Shown here in pieces: positions 47,100 through 55,232 of a stretch of 63,131 nucleotides of DNA. The DNA is taken from positions 1 through 63,131 of the forward strand of contig CALZHR010000021.1 of assembly GCA_945787335.1 (NCBI GenBank), given 5' to 3'. Source of the DNA: an uncultured Desulfuromonadales bacterium. Lineage in GTDB: Bacteria > Desulfobacterota > Desulfuromonadia > Desulfuromonadales > Geopsychrobacteraceae. The stretch's first letter is position 1. Every line of letters starts with the position of its first letter. A model generated the notes under the pieces. The model searched no databases and was not told the DNA's origin. It saw only the letters and a list, made by a program, of their open reading frames with translations. The position numbers and the translations under genes are program-made.

Positions 47100-48298
47100 A
47101 AAAACAGCCCCCCCAAGGACGGATTTTTCTCAGCTACCGGCGCGAAGACACCTCCGGCTATGCCGGCCGGCTCTTCGACCACATCAAAAACCATTTCGGC
47201 AAAGATCGCGTGTTCATGGATATTTCCAACATCGAGCCGGGGGTCGATTTTGTCGATTCCATCGAAAAGGCGCTCAGCTCCTGCGATGCGTTTCTGGTGC
47301 TGATCGGCAGGAACTGGCTCGACTGCCGCGACGCCAGCGGCGGGCGGCGGCTCGATAACCCGGACGATTTCATCCGCATCGAGACCGGTACCGCCCTGAA
47401 AAGAAACGTGCGGGTCTTCCCGATTCTGGTCAAAGGGGCGCAGATGCCTGAATCGAAGGACCTGCCGGACGACCTGGCGGCCCTGGCGCGACGCAACGCC
47501 CACGAACTGAGCGATCAGCGCTGGGAGTATGACTGCAATCAGCTGCTGACGGTTCTCGAATCGATCGTCGGCCCGCCGGAGCAGACGCCGGATCCGTTAC
47601 CGGTTCCGCCGCGTCCGGATGGAGGGGAGGTGCCGGGCGCGAAAAAGAGGAATACCAAGGCGATCGTCAGCCTGGCGATTTCCGCGCTGGTGTTGCTGGC
47701 GCTGCTGACCGAGGGGATAGAAGACAGCGATGCCTTTGTCGGCGGTGTTGCCCTGGCCGTGGTGGCGCTGATTGTCGGGTTGATCAGCCTCTATGATGTG
47801 AAGATGAACAAAGCCGGCGGTCGCGGGATGGCGATCGGCAGCATCGTCTGCGGGGTGCTGGTGGCGTTGATGGTGGTGGGGGATTACCCGACCGATGTGC
47901 CGTATGTGCCCGACCCGGTGGTTCCGGGCCAACTCAATATGGGAACGCAGAATCTGCCGCAACCGGTCATGCCTGCCGTACCCGCCGTGCCGCAGTCAAC
48001 CGCGAGTGTCAATGGTAGCTGGCAGGGAAGTGACGGGTTTACCTACATGATCGAGCAGAGCGGCAACCGGGTGAATGTGTATGGGCTCAATGTCTACGGG
48101 GTGCAGATCATGACCGGTCAAGGCAGCTTCGGCGGGGCCAAGACCATCCATTTCAACTATACGCTTGCCGATGGCTCGGTCGGCGAATCGACCCTGCAAG
48201 TCGCTGACAGCGGGCAGGTCATGAACGGGACTTTCAGCAACCACACGACCGGCTTGTTCGGCCGGATTATTCTCAGTCGGCAGAATGCAGTGCGATGA
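47096..48298 (+). CDS. Membrane-anchored TIR domain protein
   Basis: A 400-residue protein. Residues 8-155 form a bacterial TIR domain (GRIFLSYRREDTSGYAGRL, IEPGVDFVDSIEKALSSCD, LVLIGRNWL); E96 in FIRIETGTAL is in the place of the NADase catalytic glutamate. A Pro-rich linker (165-180) leads to three predicted membrane helices (about 184-204, 212-234, 241-262; DUF4190-like), then an extracytoplasmic or cytoplasmic beta-rich C-terminal domain (300-400). TIR proteins of this sort can deplete NAD+ in defence or signalling, but the partner sensor is not evident. It starts inside the stop of the leader ORF. Confidence 0.83.
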   Translation: MKKQPPQGRIFLSYRREDTSGYAGRLFDHIKNHFGKDRVFMDISNIEPGVDFVDSIEKALSSCDAFLVLIGRNWLDCRDASGGRRLDNPDDFIRIETGTALKRNVRVFPILVKGAQMPESKDLPDDLAALARRNAHELSDQRWEYDCNQLLTVLESIVGPPEQTPDPLPVPPRPDGGEVPGAKKRNTKAIVSLAISALVLLALLTEGIEDSDAFVGGVALAVVALIVGLISLYDVKMNKAGGRGMAIGSIVCGVLVALMVVGDYPTDVPYVPDPVVPGQLNMGTQNLPQPVMPAVPAVPQSTASVNGSWQGSDGFTYMIEQSGNRVNVYGLNVYGVQIMTGQGSFGGAKTIHFNYTLADGSVGESTLQVADSGQVMNGTFSNHTTGLFGRIILSRQNAVR

Positions 48299-48359
48299 TG
48301 GAGAGGCCTGGTCGCGAAATTGATAAATTTACCGACCTATAGCCAAAGCAAAGGCTGCT

Positions 48360-48439
48360 GCCACCAAGATTTTGATCTTCCCTGCATCTCTTCCGCCTCC
48401 GCGTTAATGCATATGATTTCCCTTGCTGTTCTTGGTGGC
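48360..48439. repeat. Inverted-repeat element in the TIR/acr3 gap
   Basis: GCCACCAAGA (48360-48369) and TCTTGGTGGC (48430-48439) are perfect 10-base inverted repeats enclosing 60 bases. The element occupies the 175-base space between two convergent genes and looks like a dispersed chromosomal repeat of the REP/MITE kind. Confidence 0.5.
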
Positions 48440-48473
48440 TAACCTTCTTTTGCTGGCTTAGAGGTCCGTGAAC

Positions 48474-49538
48474 TTAAGGCGTCGCAGGTTCCGGTGAAGG
48501 ATAATACTTTTTCTTCAGCCAGAAGGCGACATTGACCAGGGAGATCAATGCCGGCACCTCGACCAGCGGACCGATGACGGCGGTAAAGGCAACCGGAGAA
48601 TTGAGGCCGAAGACGGCGACCGAAACGGCGATCGCCAATTCGAAATTGTTGCCGGCTGCGGTAAAGGCGATGGTCGCGGTCTTTGAGTAGTCGGCACCGA
48701 CTTTGACCCCCATATAGAAGCTGACCAGGAACATGATCACGAAATAGATCAGCAGCGGGATCGCGATACGTACAACATCCAGCGGGATCGACACAATCAG
48801 TTCCCCTTTGAGGCTGAACATCACCAGGATGGTGAACAGCAACGCCACAAGGGTTATCGGGCTGATCCTGGGGATGAATTCCTGCTCGTACCAGTCGCGC
48901 CCCTTTGCTTTGAGCAGAACCAAGCGGGTCAGCATGCCGGCGACAAATGGAATCCCGAGATATATCGCAACACTTTCCGCAATCTGACCGATGGTGACGT
49001 TGACCTCCACCCCCTGCAGGCCGAACGCCTGTGGCAGGACGGTGACAAAGAACCAGGCGTAGATGGAGTAGAAAAGGACTTGAAAGACCGAGTTGAAGGC
49101 AACCAGCCCGGCACAATACTCGGTGTTTCCCTTCGCCAGCTCATTCCAGACGATCACCATGGCGATGCAGCGGGCCAACCCGATCATGATCAGCCCGACC
49201 ATGTATTCCGGATAGTTGCCGAGAAAGAGCAGGGCCAGGGTAAACATCAAGATGGGGCCGATGACCCAGTTCTGCAACAGCGAAAGACCGAGGATTTTCT
49301 TGTTGGCGAAGACCTCGCCCAATTCCTCGTAGCGGACCTTGGCGAGGGGCGGATACATCATCAAGATCAGGCCGATGGCGATCGGGATATTGGTGGTGCC
49401 GACGGTAAAGCTGTTGACGATATCCTTCACCCCGGGGAAGAGCCAGCCGCTCCCGACCCCGAAGAGCATGGCGAGAAAGATCCAGAGGGTCAGAAAGCGA
49501 TCCAAAAACGAGAGCTTTTTCGTCAGTCCCTGTGTCAT
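48474..49538 (-). CDS. acr3: Arsenite efflux transporter ACR3
   Basis: A 354-residue carrier with ten helices. The family hallmark [15 protein letters not shown], including the essential cysteine, is intact. It expels As(III) across the inner membrane. The ATG is chosen because GGAGG lies five bases upstream; a GTG two codons earlier would sit in that site. Last gene of the arsR-GAPDH-arsJ-acr3 operon. Confidence 0.93.
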   Translation of the reverse strand: MTQGLTKKLSFLDRFLTLWIFLAMLFGVGSGWLFPGVKDIVNSFTVGTTNIPIAIGLILMMYPPLAKVRYEELGEVFANKKILGLSLLQNWVIGPILMFTLALLFLGNYPEYMVGLIMIGLARCIAMVIVWNELAKGNTEYCAGLVAFNSVFQVLFYSIYAWFFVTVLPQAFGLQGVEVNVTIGQIAESVAIYLGIPFVAGMLTRLVLLKAKGRDWYEQEFIPRISPITLVALLFTILVMFSLKGELIVSIPLDVVRIAIPLLIYFVIMFLVSFYMGVKVGADYSKTATIAFTAAGNNFELAIAVSVAVFGLNSPVAFTAVIGPLVEVPALISLVNVAFWLKKKYYPSPEPATP

Positions 49539-49565
49539 GTCCACCTCCTGTTTGTCAGCCTGTAT

Positions 49566-50780
49566 CTAAGTTGCGTGTACGCCCCTTGGCAGCAGCAGCG
49601 AAATCCCCCCCGCCAGCAGCACGAACCCGGCTGACACCCAGAGGCAGCCGGCCAGGCCTGCCAGCTGGAAGACGATTCCCGACAGCAGGGTGCCGACCAG
49701 CCGGCCGGCGGCGTTGGCCATGTAGTAGAAGCCGACGTTCAAAGCCGCCTGGTCGGCCTCGGTGTAAGCGAGGATCAGGTAGGAGTGAACCGAGGAGTTG
49801 ACAGCGAAGATCAGCCCGAACAGGGCCAGGCCTGTCACTACCGTCAGCCAGGGGGAGAGTTCGAGCGAGACGCCGGCAGCGAGCAGCGCAGTCAGCGCGG
49901 CGAGGGCGAAGGCGCCAGCGCTGGCGGTGCCGCCGCGGGGCGTGCCGCCGCCGAGAAAAATCTTCAGCAGGTTCGGCGCCAGGGCCTGGACGCCGCCGTA
50001 ACCGATCACCCAGAGAGCGAGAAACCCACCGACCTGGGGATGGCTCCAGCCGAGGCTGGCAGAGAGGAAGACCGGCAGACCGACCACGAACCAGATGTCG
50101 CGCGAGCCGAACAGGAACAGGCGGGCCAGCGAAAGCAGGTTGATGTCGCGGCTTTTGGCCAGGATGGCGCTGAACCTGGTCTTCTTCTTCGCCATGCCGA
50201 TCTCGCGTGGCAAAGAGGACAAGGTTGCCAGCAACACCAGCGTCAGCCCACCGGCCATCCAGAGCAGCGCGGCGCGAAAGCCGACCGTGGCGAGCAGCAG
50301 TCCGCCGAGGAAAAAGCCGGCTCCCTTGAGGGCGTTTTTCGAGCCGGTTAAAATGGCGACCCACTTGAACAGGGCGCCGTCGGCATCCGCCGGAACCAGC
50401 ACCTTGATAGCGCTCTTGCTGCTCATCTTGGTCAGGTCCTTGGCGATCCCCGAAAGGGCCTGCAGCCCCATCACATAGGTGACCGCCAGCAGCACCGGCC
50501 AGTTCGGGTCGAGCAGCGCCAGCGCCGCGAGGGCGGCAATCTGCAGCGCCAGGCCAGCGAACAGGGTGACCTTCAGCCCCATATGCGAACCGACCCAGCC
50601 GCCGACCAGGTTGGTGAGCACCCCGCAGAACTCGTAGAGCAGGAACAGCGAGGCGATCTGTACCGGCGTGTAGCCGAGCTGGTGAAAGTGCAGCAGCACC
50701 AGCATCCGCAGGGCACCGTCAGTCAGGGTAAAGCCCCAGTAGGCGGCGGTGACGAGGGAATAATTACGCAGATCGGTCAT
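49566..50780 (-). CDS. arsJ: Organoarsenical efflux permease ArsJ (MFS)
   Basis: A 404-residue MFS protein with about 12 helices. The N-terminus (MTDLRNYSLVTAAYWGFTLTD) matches ArsJ, and it is directly preceded by a GAPDH gene, the known ArsJ partner. GAPDH makes 1-arseno-3-phosphoglycerate from arsenate and glyceraldehyde-3-phosphate, and ArsJ exports it. An in-frame start further upstream lies within a REP-like repeat, so the ATG at 50780 is used. Confidence 0.9.
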   Translation of the reverse strand: MTDLRNYSLVTAAYWGFTLTDGALRMLVLLHFHQLGYTPVQIASLFLLYEFCGVLTNLVGGWVGSHMGLKVTLFAGLALQIAALAALALLDPNWPVLLAVTYVMGLQALSGIAKDLTKMSSKSAIKVLVPADADGALFKWVAILTGSKNALKGAGFFLGGLLLATVGFRAALLWMAGGLTLVLLATLSSLPREIGMAKKKTRFSAILAKSRDINLLSLARLFLFGSRDIWFVVGLPVFLSASLGWSHPQVGGFLALWVIGYGGVQALAPNLLKIFLGGGTPRGGTASAGAFALAALTALLAAGVSLELSPWLTVVTGLALFGLIFAVNSSVHSYLILAYTEADQAALNVGFYYMANAAGRLVGTLLSGIVFQLAGLAGCLWVSAGFVLLAGGISLLLPRGVHAT

Positions 50781-50793
50781 GATATCCCAGCAG

Positions 50794-50862
50794 TAGGGGC
50801 GTCCCGTGGGACGCCCAGATTGCAGAATGCCCCTGGGCGGGCGAGCCACCGGCTCGTCCCTA
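50794..50862. repeat. REP-like double hairpin between GAPDH and arsJ
   Basis: Two hairpins lie in 69 bases bounded by TAGGGG and CCCTA: GGGCGTCCC/GGGACGCCC (50797-50816) and GGGCGAGCC/GGCTCGTCCC (50839-50860). The outer TAG of the element supplies the stop codon of the GAPDH gene on the minus strand. This is the usual look of a dispersed palindromic repeat. Confidence 0.65.
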
Positions 50863-51864
50863 GATCGCTGTTGCCACTTTTTTACAGAGCTCCATCATCC
50901 GGTTCGCATAGCCCATCTCGTTGTCGTACCAGATGAAGACCTTCAGCTGGGAGCCGTCAACCACCATGGTGCTGGGCGCGTCGACGATCGCCGAGCGGGG
51001 GTCGCTCTTGAAGTCGATGGAGACCAGCGGCCGCTCTTCGATGCCGAGGATCCCCTTGAGGTAAGTCTGTGCCGCCTCGTGGAACAGCTGGTTGACCTCG
51101 GCGGCGGTGACCTCGCGCGACATCTCGAACACCGCGTCGGTCAGCGAGCCGGTCAAGAGCGGCACGCGCACCGCGTGGCCGTTCAGTTTGCCTTCAAGCT
51201 CCGGGTAGATCAGGGTGATGGCGGTGGCGCTGCCGGTGGTGGTGGGGATCAGCGACAGGCCCGCCGCCCGCGAGCGGCGCAGGTCTTTGTGCGGCGCGTC
51301 GACCACCACCTGGGTGTTGGTGGCATCGTGGATGGTGGTGATGATCCCGTGCTCGATGCCGATGTTCTCGTGCAGCACCTTGACCACCGGCGCCAGGCAG
51401 TTGGTGGTGCAGCTGGCGGCGGTCAGCAGGTGATGCTCGGCCGGATCGTAGAGCTGGTCGTTGACCCCCATGACGAGATTCAGCGCGCCTTCTTTGACCG
51501 GGGCGGCGACGATCACTTTTTTCACCCCGCGGTCGAAGTAGGGCTGCAGCAGCGCGGTGGTGCGGAACTTGCCGGTCGCTTCGATGACGATGTCGACGCC
51601 CAGCTCATCCCAGGGAACCTCCCCCGGCTGATCGAATTCGCTGAAGCTGAGCCTTTCGCCATCGACCGACAGGGAATTGCCGTCCTGGCTGATTTCACGC
51701 TCCCAGCGGCCATGCACCGAGTCGAACTCGAGCAGGTGCGCGGCGCATTCGGCGCCCCCTTTGATTTCGTTGATATGGACGATTTTGAACTCCGCCCAAT
51801 CCCAGGCAGCGCGCAGCGCCAGGCGGCCCATGCGACCGAAGCCATTAATGCCGACTCGAATCAT
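50860..51864 (-). CDS. gapdh: Glyceraldehyde-3-phosphate dehydrogenase of the arsenic operon
   Basis: A 334-residue NAD-dependent GAPDH: dinucleotide motif [11 protein letters not shown], nucleophile C152 in SCTTNCL and base H179. Catalytic residues are intact. Its place between arsR and arsJ marks it as the arsenate-detoxifying paralogue rather than the glycolytic enzyme. The REP-like element provides its stop codon. Confidence 0.92.
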   Translation of the reverse strand: MIRVGINGFGRMGRLALRAAWDWAEFKIVHINEIKGGAECAAHLLEFDSVHGRWEREISQDGNSLSVDGERLSFSEFDQPGEVPWDELGVDIVIEATGKFRTTALLQPYFDRGVKKVIVAAPVKEGALNLVMGVNDQLYDPAEHHLLTAASCTTNCLAPVVKVLHENIGIEHGIITTIHDATNTQVVVDAPHKDLRRSRAAGLSLIPTTTGSATAITLIYPELEGKLNGHAVRVPLLTGSLTDAVFEMSREVTAAEVNQLFHEAAQTYLKGILGIEERPLVSIDFKSDPRSAIVDAPSTMVVDGSQLKVFIWYDNEMGYANRMMELCKKVATAI

Positions 51865-51886
51865 CTATTTCTCCAGCGATTGTCGA

Positions 51887-52249
51887 TCACAGTTCACCTG
51901 CGCTTTGTGAGCATCCCTGCTGCGCTTCTGCGCCGCGCTGCTCCAATGAGCTGCGGTCCTGTTTCCCCTGGGGCCGCCGCGAAATTTCGGCCTGAATCAG
52001 TTGCATAAGGTTTTGTTGGAATTCTGTGAGGTCTGTCGCCAGTCGGTAATGCATCCAGACCCCTTGCCGCCGGTCGACCACCAGGCCCGTGTTGCGCAGG
52101 TAGGCCAGATGGCGTGAGACGGTCGACTGCGGCAGGTCGAGGATCGCCATCAGGTCGCAGACGCAGAGTTCCCCAGCGCTCAGCAGGTTGATGATCCGCA
52201 GGCGGGTCTCTTCGGAAAAAGCCTTGAGGAGTTGACTGGTGGATTTCAT
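51887..52249 (-). CDS. arsR: ArsR family arsenic-responsive repressor
   Basis: A 120-residue winged-helix repressor with the arsenite-binding ELCVCDL motif in the recognition region (cysteines near residues 28 and 30) and SQLLKAFSEETRLRIINLL at the start. The C-terminal tail is long and polar with another cysteine. Taking the ATG at 52249 places the start at the predicted transcription start, so the message may be leaderless. It should repress its own operon in the absence of As(III). Confidence 0.9.
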   Translation of the reverse strand: MKSTSQLLKAFSEETRLRIINLLSAGELCVCDLMAILDLPQSTVSRHLAYLRNTGLVVDRRQGVWMHYRLATDLTEFQQNLMQLIQAEISRRPQGKQDRSSLEQRGAEAQQGCSQSAGEL

Positions 52250-52255
52250 GAGATC

Positions 52256-52285
52256 TTTATATCCGGATAGGCGGATAAGGGTCAA
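52256..52285 (-). promoter_or_regulatory. arsR promoter with repeat operator in the spacer
   Basis: On the minus strand TTGACC (52280-52285), an 18-base spacer and TATAAA (52256-52261) form a promoter. The spacer holds two direct TATCCG copies, and the palindrome TATCCGGATA (52260-52269) overlaps the -10, a fitting place for ArsR to bind. The -10 box ends seven bases before the start codon. Confidence 0.6.
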
Positions 52286-52346
52286 GGTGGTATTCTATTT
52301 ATCTCTGGAAACTTGACAGCAGGGGGTGCTCAAGCTAGCTTCTTAG

Positions 52347-52363
52347 GTACGAATAATTCTTAC
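52347..52363. promoter_or_regulatory. Candidate PerR/Fur-type box upstream of the Fur-family gene
   Basis: A 17-base 8-1-8 inverted repeat, GTACGAAT-A-ATTCTTAC, with seven of eight pairs matching. It is 17 bases before the start codon and downstream of a TTGACA at 52313, suggesting autoregulation. Confidence 0.5.
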
Positions 52364-52379
52364 TTGCAGGATGGTCCAT

Positions 52380-52823
52380 ATGCCAGCTTCGCCGCCAGAA
52401 CAACAGCTTGCCTTTCAGGATGCCTGCCGCAAAGCGGGCTTGCGGTTGACACCTCAACGGCTGGAGATCTTTCGCGAATTGGCGGCGGCCAAAGATCACC
52501 CCACGGCGGAGATCCTGCACCAGCGGCTGAGCTGGAAAATGCCGAGCCTCTCTCTCGATACCGTTTATCGCACCCTGGGCACCTTTGCCAGCCACGGTCT
52601 GATCAACAAGGTCGAAACGGTCGAAAGTCAGGCCCGTTTCGAGGTCGCGCAGCTGCTGCATCATCACCTGATCTGCCAGCAGTGCAAGGAGATCATCGAT
52701 TTCCAGTGGCAGTTTATCGACCAGGCCCCCTTGCCGGATGAGGTACATGCCTGGGGGCGGGTGGAGCGGCGCAATCTTGTCGCCTACGGGACCTGCAGCA
52801 AATGTTTGTCGGAGGAGAAGTAG
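52380..52823 (+). CDS. Fur family regulator, PerR-like
   Basis: A 147-residue Fur-family protein: winged helix (LRLTPQRLEIFREL, SLDTVYRTLGTF) and C-terminal metal domain with CX2C pairs at C99/C102 and C139/C142 and a HHHL metal-site segment. PerR, Fur and Zur cannot be told apart from this alone; PerR is favoured because an iron/redox set (BFD-type ferredoxin, flavodoxin) lies downstream and a separate Zur exists at 20029. The second ATG is taken, with AGGATGG just upstream. Confidence 0.8.
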   Translation: MPASPPEQQLAFQDACRKAGLRLTPQRLEIFRELAAAKDHPTAEILHQRLSWKMPSLSLDTVYRTLGTFASHGLINKVETVESQARFEVAQLLHHHLICQQCKEIIDFQWQFIDQAPLPDEVHAWGRVERRNLVAYGTCSKCLSEEK

Positions 52824-52882
52824 GCGTGGCGCGATCTCTATCCCGCCCTTTCCGAGGTTGCGCAACAAGGAGAATTCTCTGA

Positions 52883-53008
52883 AATGGCGGCTACCTGGCG
52901 CTGTCTCTCGGTGACGAAAAACAGCATGAAAAGCGCTTCAACGATTTGCAGCTGAACGTTGAAAACGGCCGGCCGGATCTTCAGGTGGCCCGGATCCAGT
53001 GCCTATAA
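52883..53008 (+). pseudogene. Truncated coding relic, family not recognised
   Basis: A 41-codon open frame lacking a start (YLALSLGDEKQHEKRFNDL, then NVENGRPDLQVARIQCL) has normal codon use for this genome and ends just before the repeat cluster. It looks like the 3' end of a lost gene. I cannot name the family. Confidence 0.35.
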
Positions 53009-53072
53009 TGATGAAATCCGCCACTTGGTAATGGCGTGAAACCCGCCAGTCATTATGATCGAAACCCGCCAC
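53008..53072 (+). repeat. Left transposon-like end with three tandem-spaced repeats
   Basis: GAAATCCGCCAC at 53013, GAAACCCGCCAG at 53038 and GAAACCCGCCAC at 53061 recur every 23-25 bases, each preceded by an ATGAT or ATGGC-type segment. A related set in the opposite direction occurs at 59381-59446. Multiple spaced sites at an end are typical of IS21- and Tn7-like elements; no transposase gene is present here. Confidence 0.6.
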
Positions 53073-53474
53073 CCTGTCGGTCAGGATCTGCTAAGGACAT
53101 CTGAAACTGGTTTTGAAGTAACTTGTGAGAAGGCGATTGGTGGCCCCCTGTGTCGTCTATCAGATCCATAATTTTGAAACGAAGAATCCCCCCTGGTATC
53201 CAGCCATTGCGGAGCCAAGACCTGCCAAACTGAGATTGGTTGGAATTAATTGCAAATGTGACTTGAATGGTAATTTTTTTGGTGGTACTAATTGAGTCAT
53301 ATTTAAAAATCCTGACAAAGTCATCCTTTCACAAGGGAGGCGGAAATCAGCGGGCCTTTGTGGTTAACGATGGCCGAGCTGGCCAAGGATAATGTACAGC
53401 CCGGTCAACGATTTCGGCGACCGGAACTCTTACCAATGGGCCTCCTGCCTCTTGGCAAATTGAGGAGAATAGTG

Positions 53475-53705
53475 ATGAACAAGACGTTTGAATGTTCAAC
53501 ATGCGGGATAATTACGAAAACCAGGAATCATTTATGTAACCCCGTCGAACTTGAAAAACGCGTTGATCATTGCGGCTCATCTCCCAGGGACACAAATATG
53601 TGCCAAGAAGAAAAGAGCAGGTTAGAATACGAATGCGGTACCTGCGGGAGACAGACCGAGGATGCCAGTCTCGTCTGCATCCCGAACAAGGTTCATTCTG
53701 ATTAG
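53475..53705 (+). CDS. Cys-rich small protein with two zinc-ribbon-like halves
   Basis: A 76-residue protein with eight cysteines arranged as two similar halves: C7-X2-C10-X10-C21 and C54-X2-C57-X10-C68, with C33 and C43 between. It probably binds zinc or a cluster. No known family. GAGGAG nine bases before the ATG supports this start rather than an upstream in-frame one. A terminator follows. Confidence 0.6.
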   Translation: MNKTFECSTCGIITKTRNHLCNPVELEKRVDHCGSSPRDTNMCQEEKSRLEYECGTCGRQTEDASLVCIPNKVHSD

Positions 53706-53734
53706 TACTGATCTTCCGTTATGTAGTAACAAAA

Positions 53735-53766
53735 AGAAGCCCTGGCTACGACCGGGGCTTCTCTGT
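53735..53766 (+). terminator. Terminator of the Cys-rich protein gene
   Basis: AGAAGCCC (53735-53742) pairs with GGGCTTCT (53755-53762), followed by CTGTTTC; 30 bases after the stop. Confidence 0.65.
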
Positions 53767-53799
53767 TTCGGGTTCTTGAATGTTGTGATTTAATCAATC

Positions 53800-53835
53800 A
53801 ATAGATACCCCCAGGGTTGCCTGGGAGTATCTATT
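53800..53835 (-). terminator. Long hairpin after the BFD-type gene
   Basis: AATAGATACCCCCAGG (53800-53815) and CCTGGGAGTATCTATT (53820-53835) pair in 15 of 16 positions around a 4-base loop, 18 bases past the stop codon of the minus-strand gene. No T run follows, so it may terminate poorly or stabilise the transcript end. Confidence 0.55.
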
Positions 53836-53853
53836 CAGTTCCAAAAATTCTGT

Positions 53854-54024
53854 TCAGGATTCTTCCGCCAGGATATCTTCAATATCAGGAACACAGCTAC
53901 CACAACCGGTTCCCGCAGTGGTGGCGTCTTGGACTTCCTCAACCGTAGTCAGGTTTTTTTCTTTAATGGCTTTGACTATGGTCTCACGATCGACGTTCAT
54001 GCAATTACAGATAGTTTCAGACAT
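53854..54024 (-). CDS. BFD-like [2Fe-2S] protein (bacterioferritin-associated ferredoxin type)
   Basis: A 56-residue protein with the four cluster cysteines of the BFD domain: C6-X-C8 (ETICNCMNV) and C41-X2-C44 (GTGCGSCVPD). Such domains help release iron from bacterioferritin or donate electrons in NirB/NifU-type proteins. AGGAGAG lies upstream of the ATG. It shares strand and neighbourhood with flavodoxin, 108 bases away. Confidence 0.82.
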   Translation of the reverse strand: MSETICNCMNVDRETIVKAIKEKNLTTVEEVQDATTAGTGCGSCVPDIEDILAEES

Positions 54025-54132
54025 GACAATACTCTCCTCGTATTAGAATTAACGTGTCCTGGTTTGATGGGCGTTGCCGGGGCAACCTCGGGAAAAAGGA
54101 ATTATGTTCCCTCAATAGCCGATGGTCCCGAA

Positions 54133-54642
54133 TTAGGTAATACCCACTTCCTCCTGCAGCTGAGATACCCAGGTGGCCAGACGTTGCTCGGTAAGCTGGT
54201 CCTGGTTTTCGACATCAAGGGGCAAGCCTAGGAAATAATCCCCTTCAACTGCAGCTGAGGATGTGTAGTCGTAGTTTCTATCAGGCCATTTGCCGATGAT
54301 GCTGGCTCCAGCCGCCACCGCCAGATCATGCAGAGCCTTCATCCCGTCGACAAAGGCATCCGGATAACGGATCTGATCTCCGAGACCGTATAGAGCGACC
54401 TTTTTCCCCTCCAACTGTGCCTCACGCAGGCAATCATAGGCGTCGTTCCAATCACTTTGAAGGCGATCCCCCTCGTCGTGCCAGCTTGAAGTGCCGAGAA
54501 TCAGCAGGTCATAGGCTTCCAGATCTGCCCGCACTATATTAGCAATGGGATTCAGGCGTGCGGTGTTGACAAGCTCCGAGAGACGTTTAGCGATTAAAGC
54601 GGTATTGCCAGTGCTGCCGCCGTAAAATATTCCGATTCTCAT
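54133..54642 (-). CDS. Flavodoxin
   Basis: A 169-residue long-chain flavodoxin: FMN phosphate loop GGSTGNTALIA at residues 8-18, GTSSWHDEGDRLQSDW around the isoalloxazine, and YGLGDQIRYPDAF. It transfers electrons at low potential and replaces ferredoxin under iron limitation, consistent with the Fur-family gene and BFD protein close by. Confidence 0.92.
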   Translation of the reverse strand: MRIGIFYGGSTGNTALIAKRLSELVNTARLNPIANIVRADLEAYDLLILGTSSWHDEGDRLQSDWNDAYDCLREAQLEGKKVALYGLGDQIRYPDAFVDGMKALHDLAVAAGASIIGKWPDRNYDYTSSAAVEGDYFLGLPLDVENQDQLTEQRLATWVSQLQEEVGIT

Positions 54643-54751
54643 GATGCATCCTCTCTCGACTAAAATAAAATCAATTTAAAATGGTCACCGTTTATGAATG
54701 ATAGTATATCAGCGCGGACTGAATCGCTACCAGCCTGCTAGACGTTTTCGA

Positions 54752-54771
54752 ATCTCACAAGTCGTGAGTTA
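54752..54771 (+). repeat. Copy A of a four-copy intergenic motif
   Basis: CTCACAAGTCGTGAGTTAAT near 54755-54774. It forms CTCAC-5-GTGAG. Related copies occur near 56318, 57450 and 59332, all between genes of the accessory block. Confidence 0.5.
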
Positions 54772-54817
54772 ATAACGAAGACCCTCTTTGGCCACACCGG
54801 TTGAAGGGGCTTTTTTC

Positions 54818-54862
54818 TTGCCGTATATTTGAAAAGTGCTATAGTTATCACCTGGTGATAAC
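54818..54862 (+). promoter_or_regulatory. Toxin-antitoxin promoter with perfect palindromic operator
   Basis: TTGCCG (54818-54823), a 16-base spacer and TATAGT (54840-54845) form the promoter. The perfect 9-1-9 palindrome GTTATCACC-T-GGTGATAAC (54844-54862) overlaps the end of the -10 box, where binding of the antitoxin would block transcription. Confidence 0.7.
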
Positions 54863-54881
54863 ATGATAAGGAAAACGGCTG

Positions 54882-55232
54882 TTGGACACTTTCGATCTCG
54901 AAAATTTGCTAAATCTGAATGGTGAGATTTATCCGTTAGAGAATGGTTATTGGATAAAGTTCGAAGCCTACCAGGTTGACCCAAGTCCACAGATACCTCA
55001 CGGAATCAATTATAGCCTAACCCTCCATGACAATTACAACCGCCGTGTCATCGGTTTTGATAATGCTCACGGGATTAAGCCGAAAAGAAAGCGGTTTGGC
55101 ACTCGAAAGGTGACTTGGGACCACAAACATCAGATGGAGAAAGTTTTCGAGTACGAATTCGAATCTGCCGGTCAACTTCTTGAGGACTTTTGGTCGGCAA
55201 TAGAAACATTCTTAGGAGAAGGCCATGCCTGA
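54882..55232 (+). CDS. TumE-like toxin of a type II system
   Basis: A 116-residue protein resembling the TumE/DUF6516 toxin group (LNGEIYPLENGYWIKFEA, GINYSLTLHDNYNRRVIGFDNAH). Start is TTG with AAGGA upstream; no in-frame ATG fits. It overlaps the downstream regulator by eight bases. Family members are thought to be RNases; activity here is unproven. Codon use is AT-rich compared with the core genome around it, in line with acquisition. Confidence 0.65.
   Translation: MDTFDLENLLNLNGEIYPLENGYWIKFEAYQVDPSPQIPHGINYSLTLHDNYNRRVIGFDNAHGIKPKRKRFGTRKVTWDHKHQMEKVFEYEFESAGQLLEDFWSAIETFLGEGHA

Larger units (their letters stand above)
52824..53474. other. 650-base stretch with gene relics and transposon-like end repeats
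   Basis: No intact gene. An open remnant lies at 52883-53008, a set of three GAAAYCCGCCAS repeats at 53013-53072, and a short coding-like frame (MAELAKDNVQPGQRF) runs in phase into the start of the Cys-rich gene from 53370. Base composition falls from GC-rich to AT-rich here, marking the edge of an accessory block. Confidence 0.5.

Noticed and set aside
53370-53474. Extension of the Cys-rich gene to the in-frame ATG at 53370
   Set aside because: The downstream ATG has a clear GAGGAG, and the extension lacks the cysteine pattern; it may be relic coding sequence.
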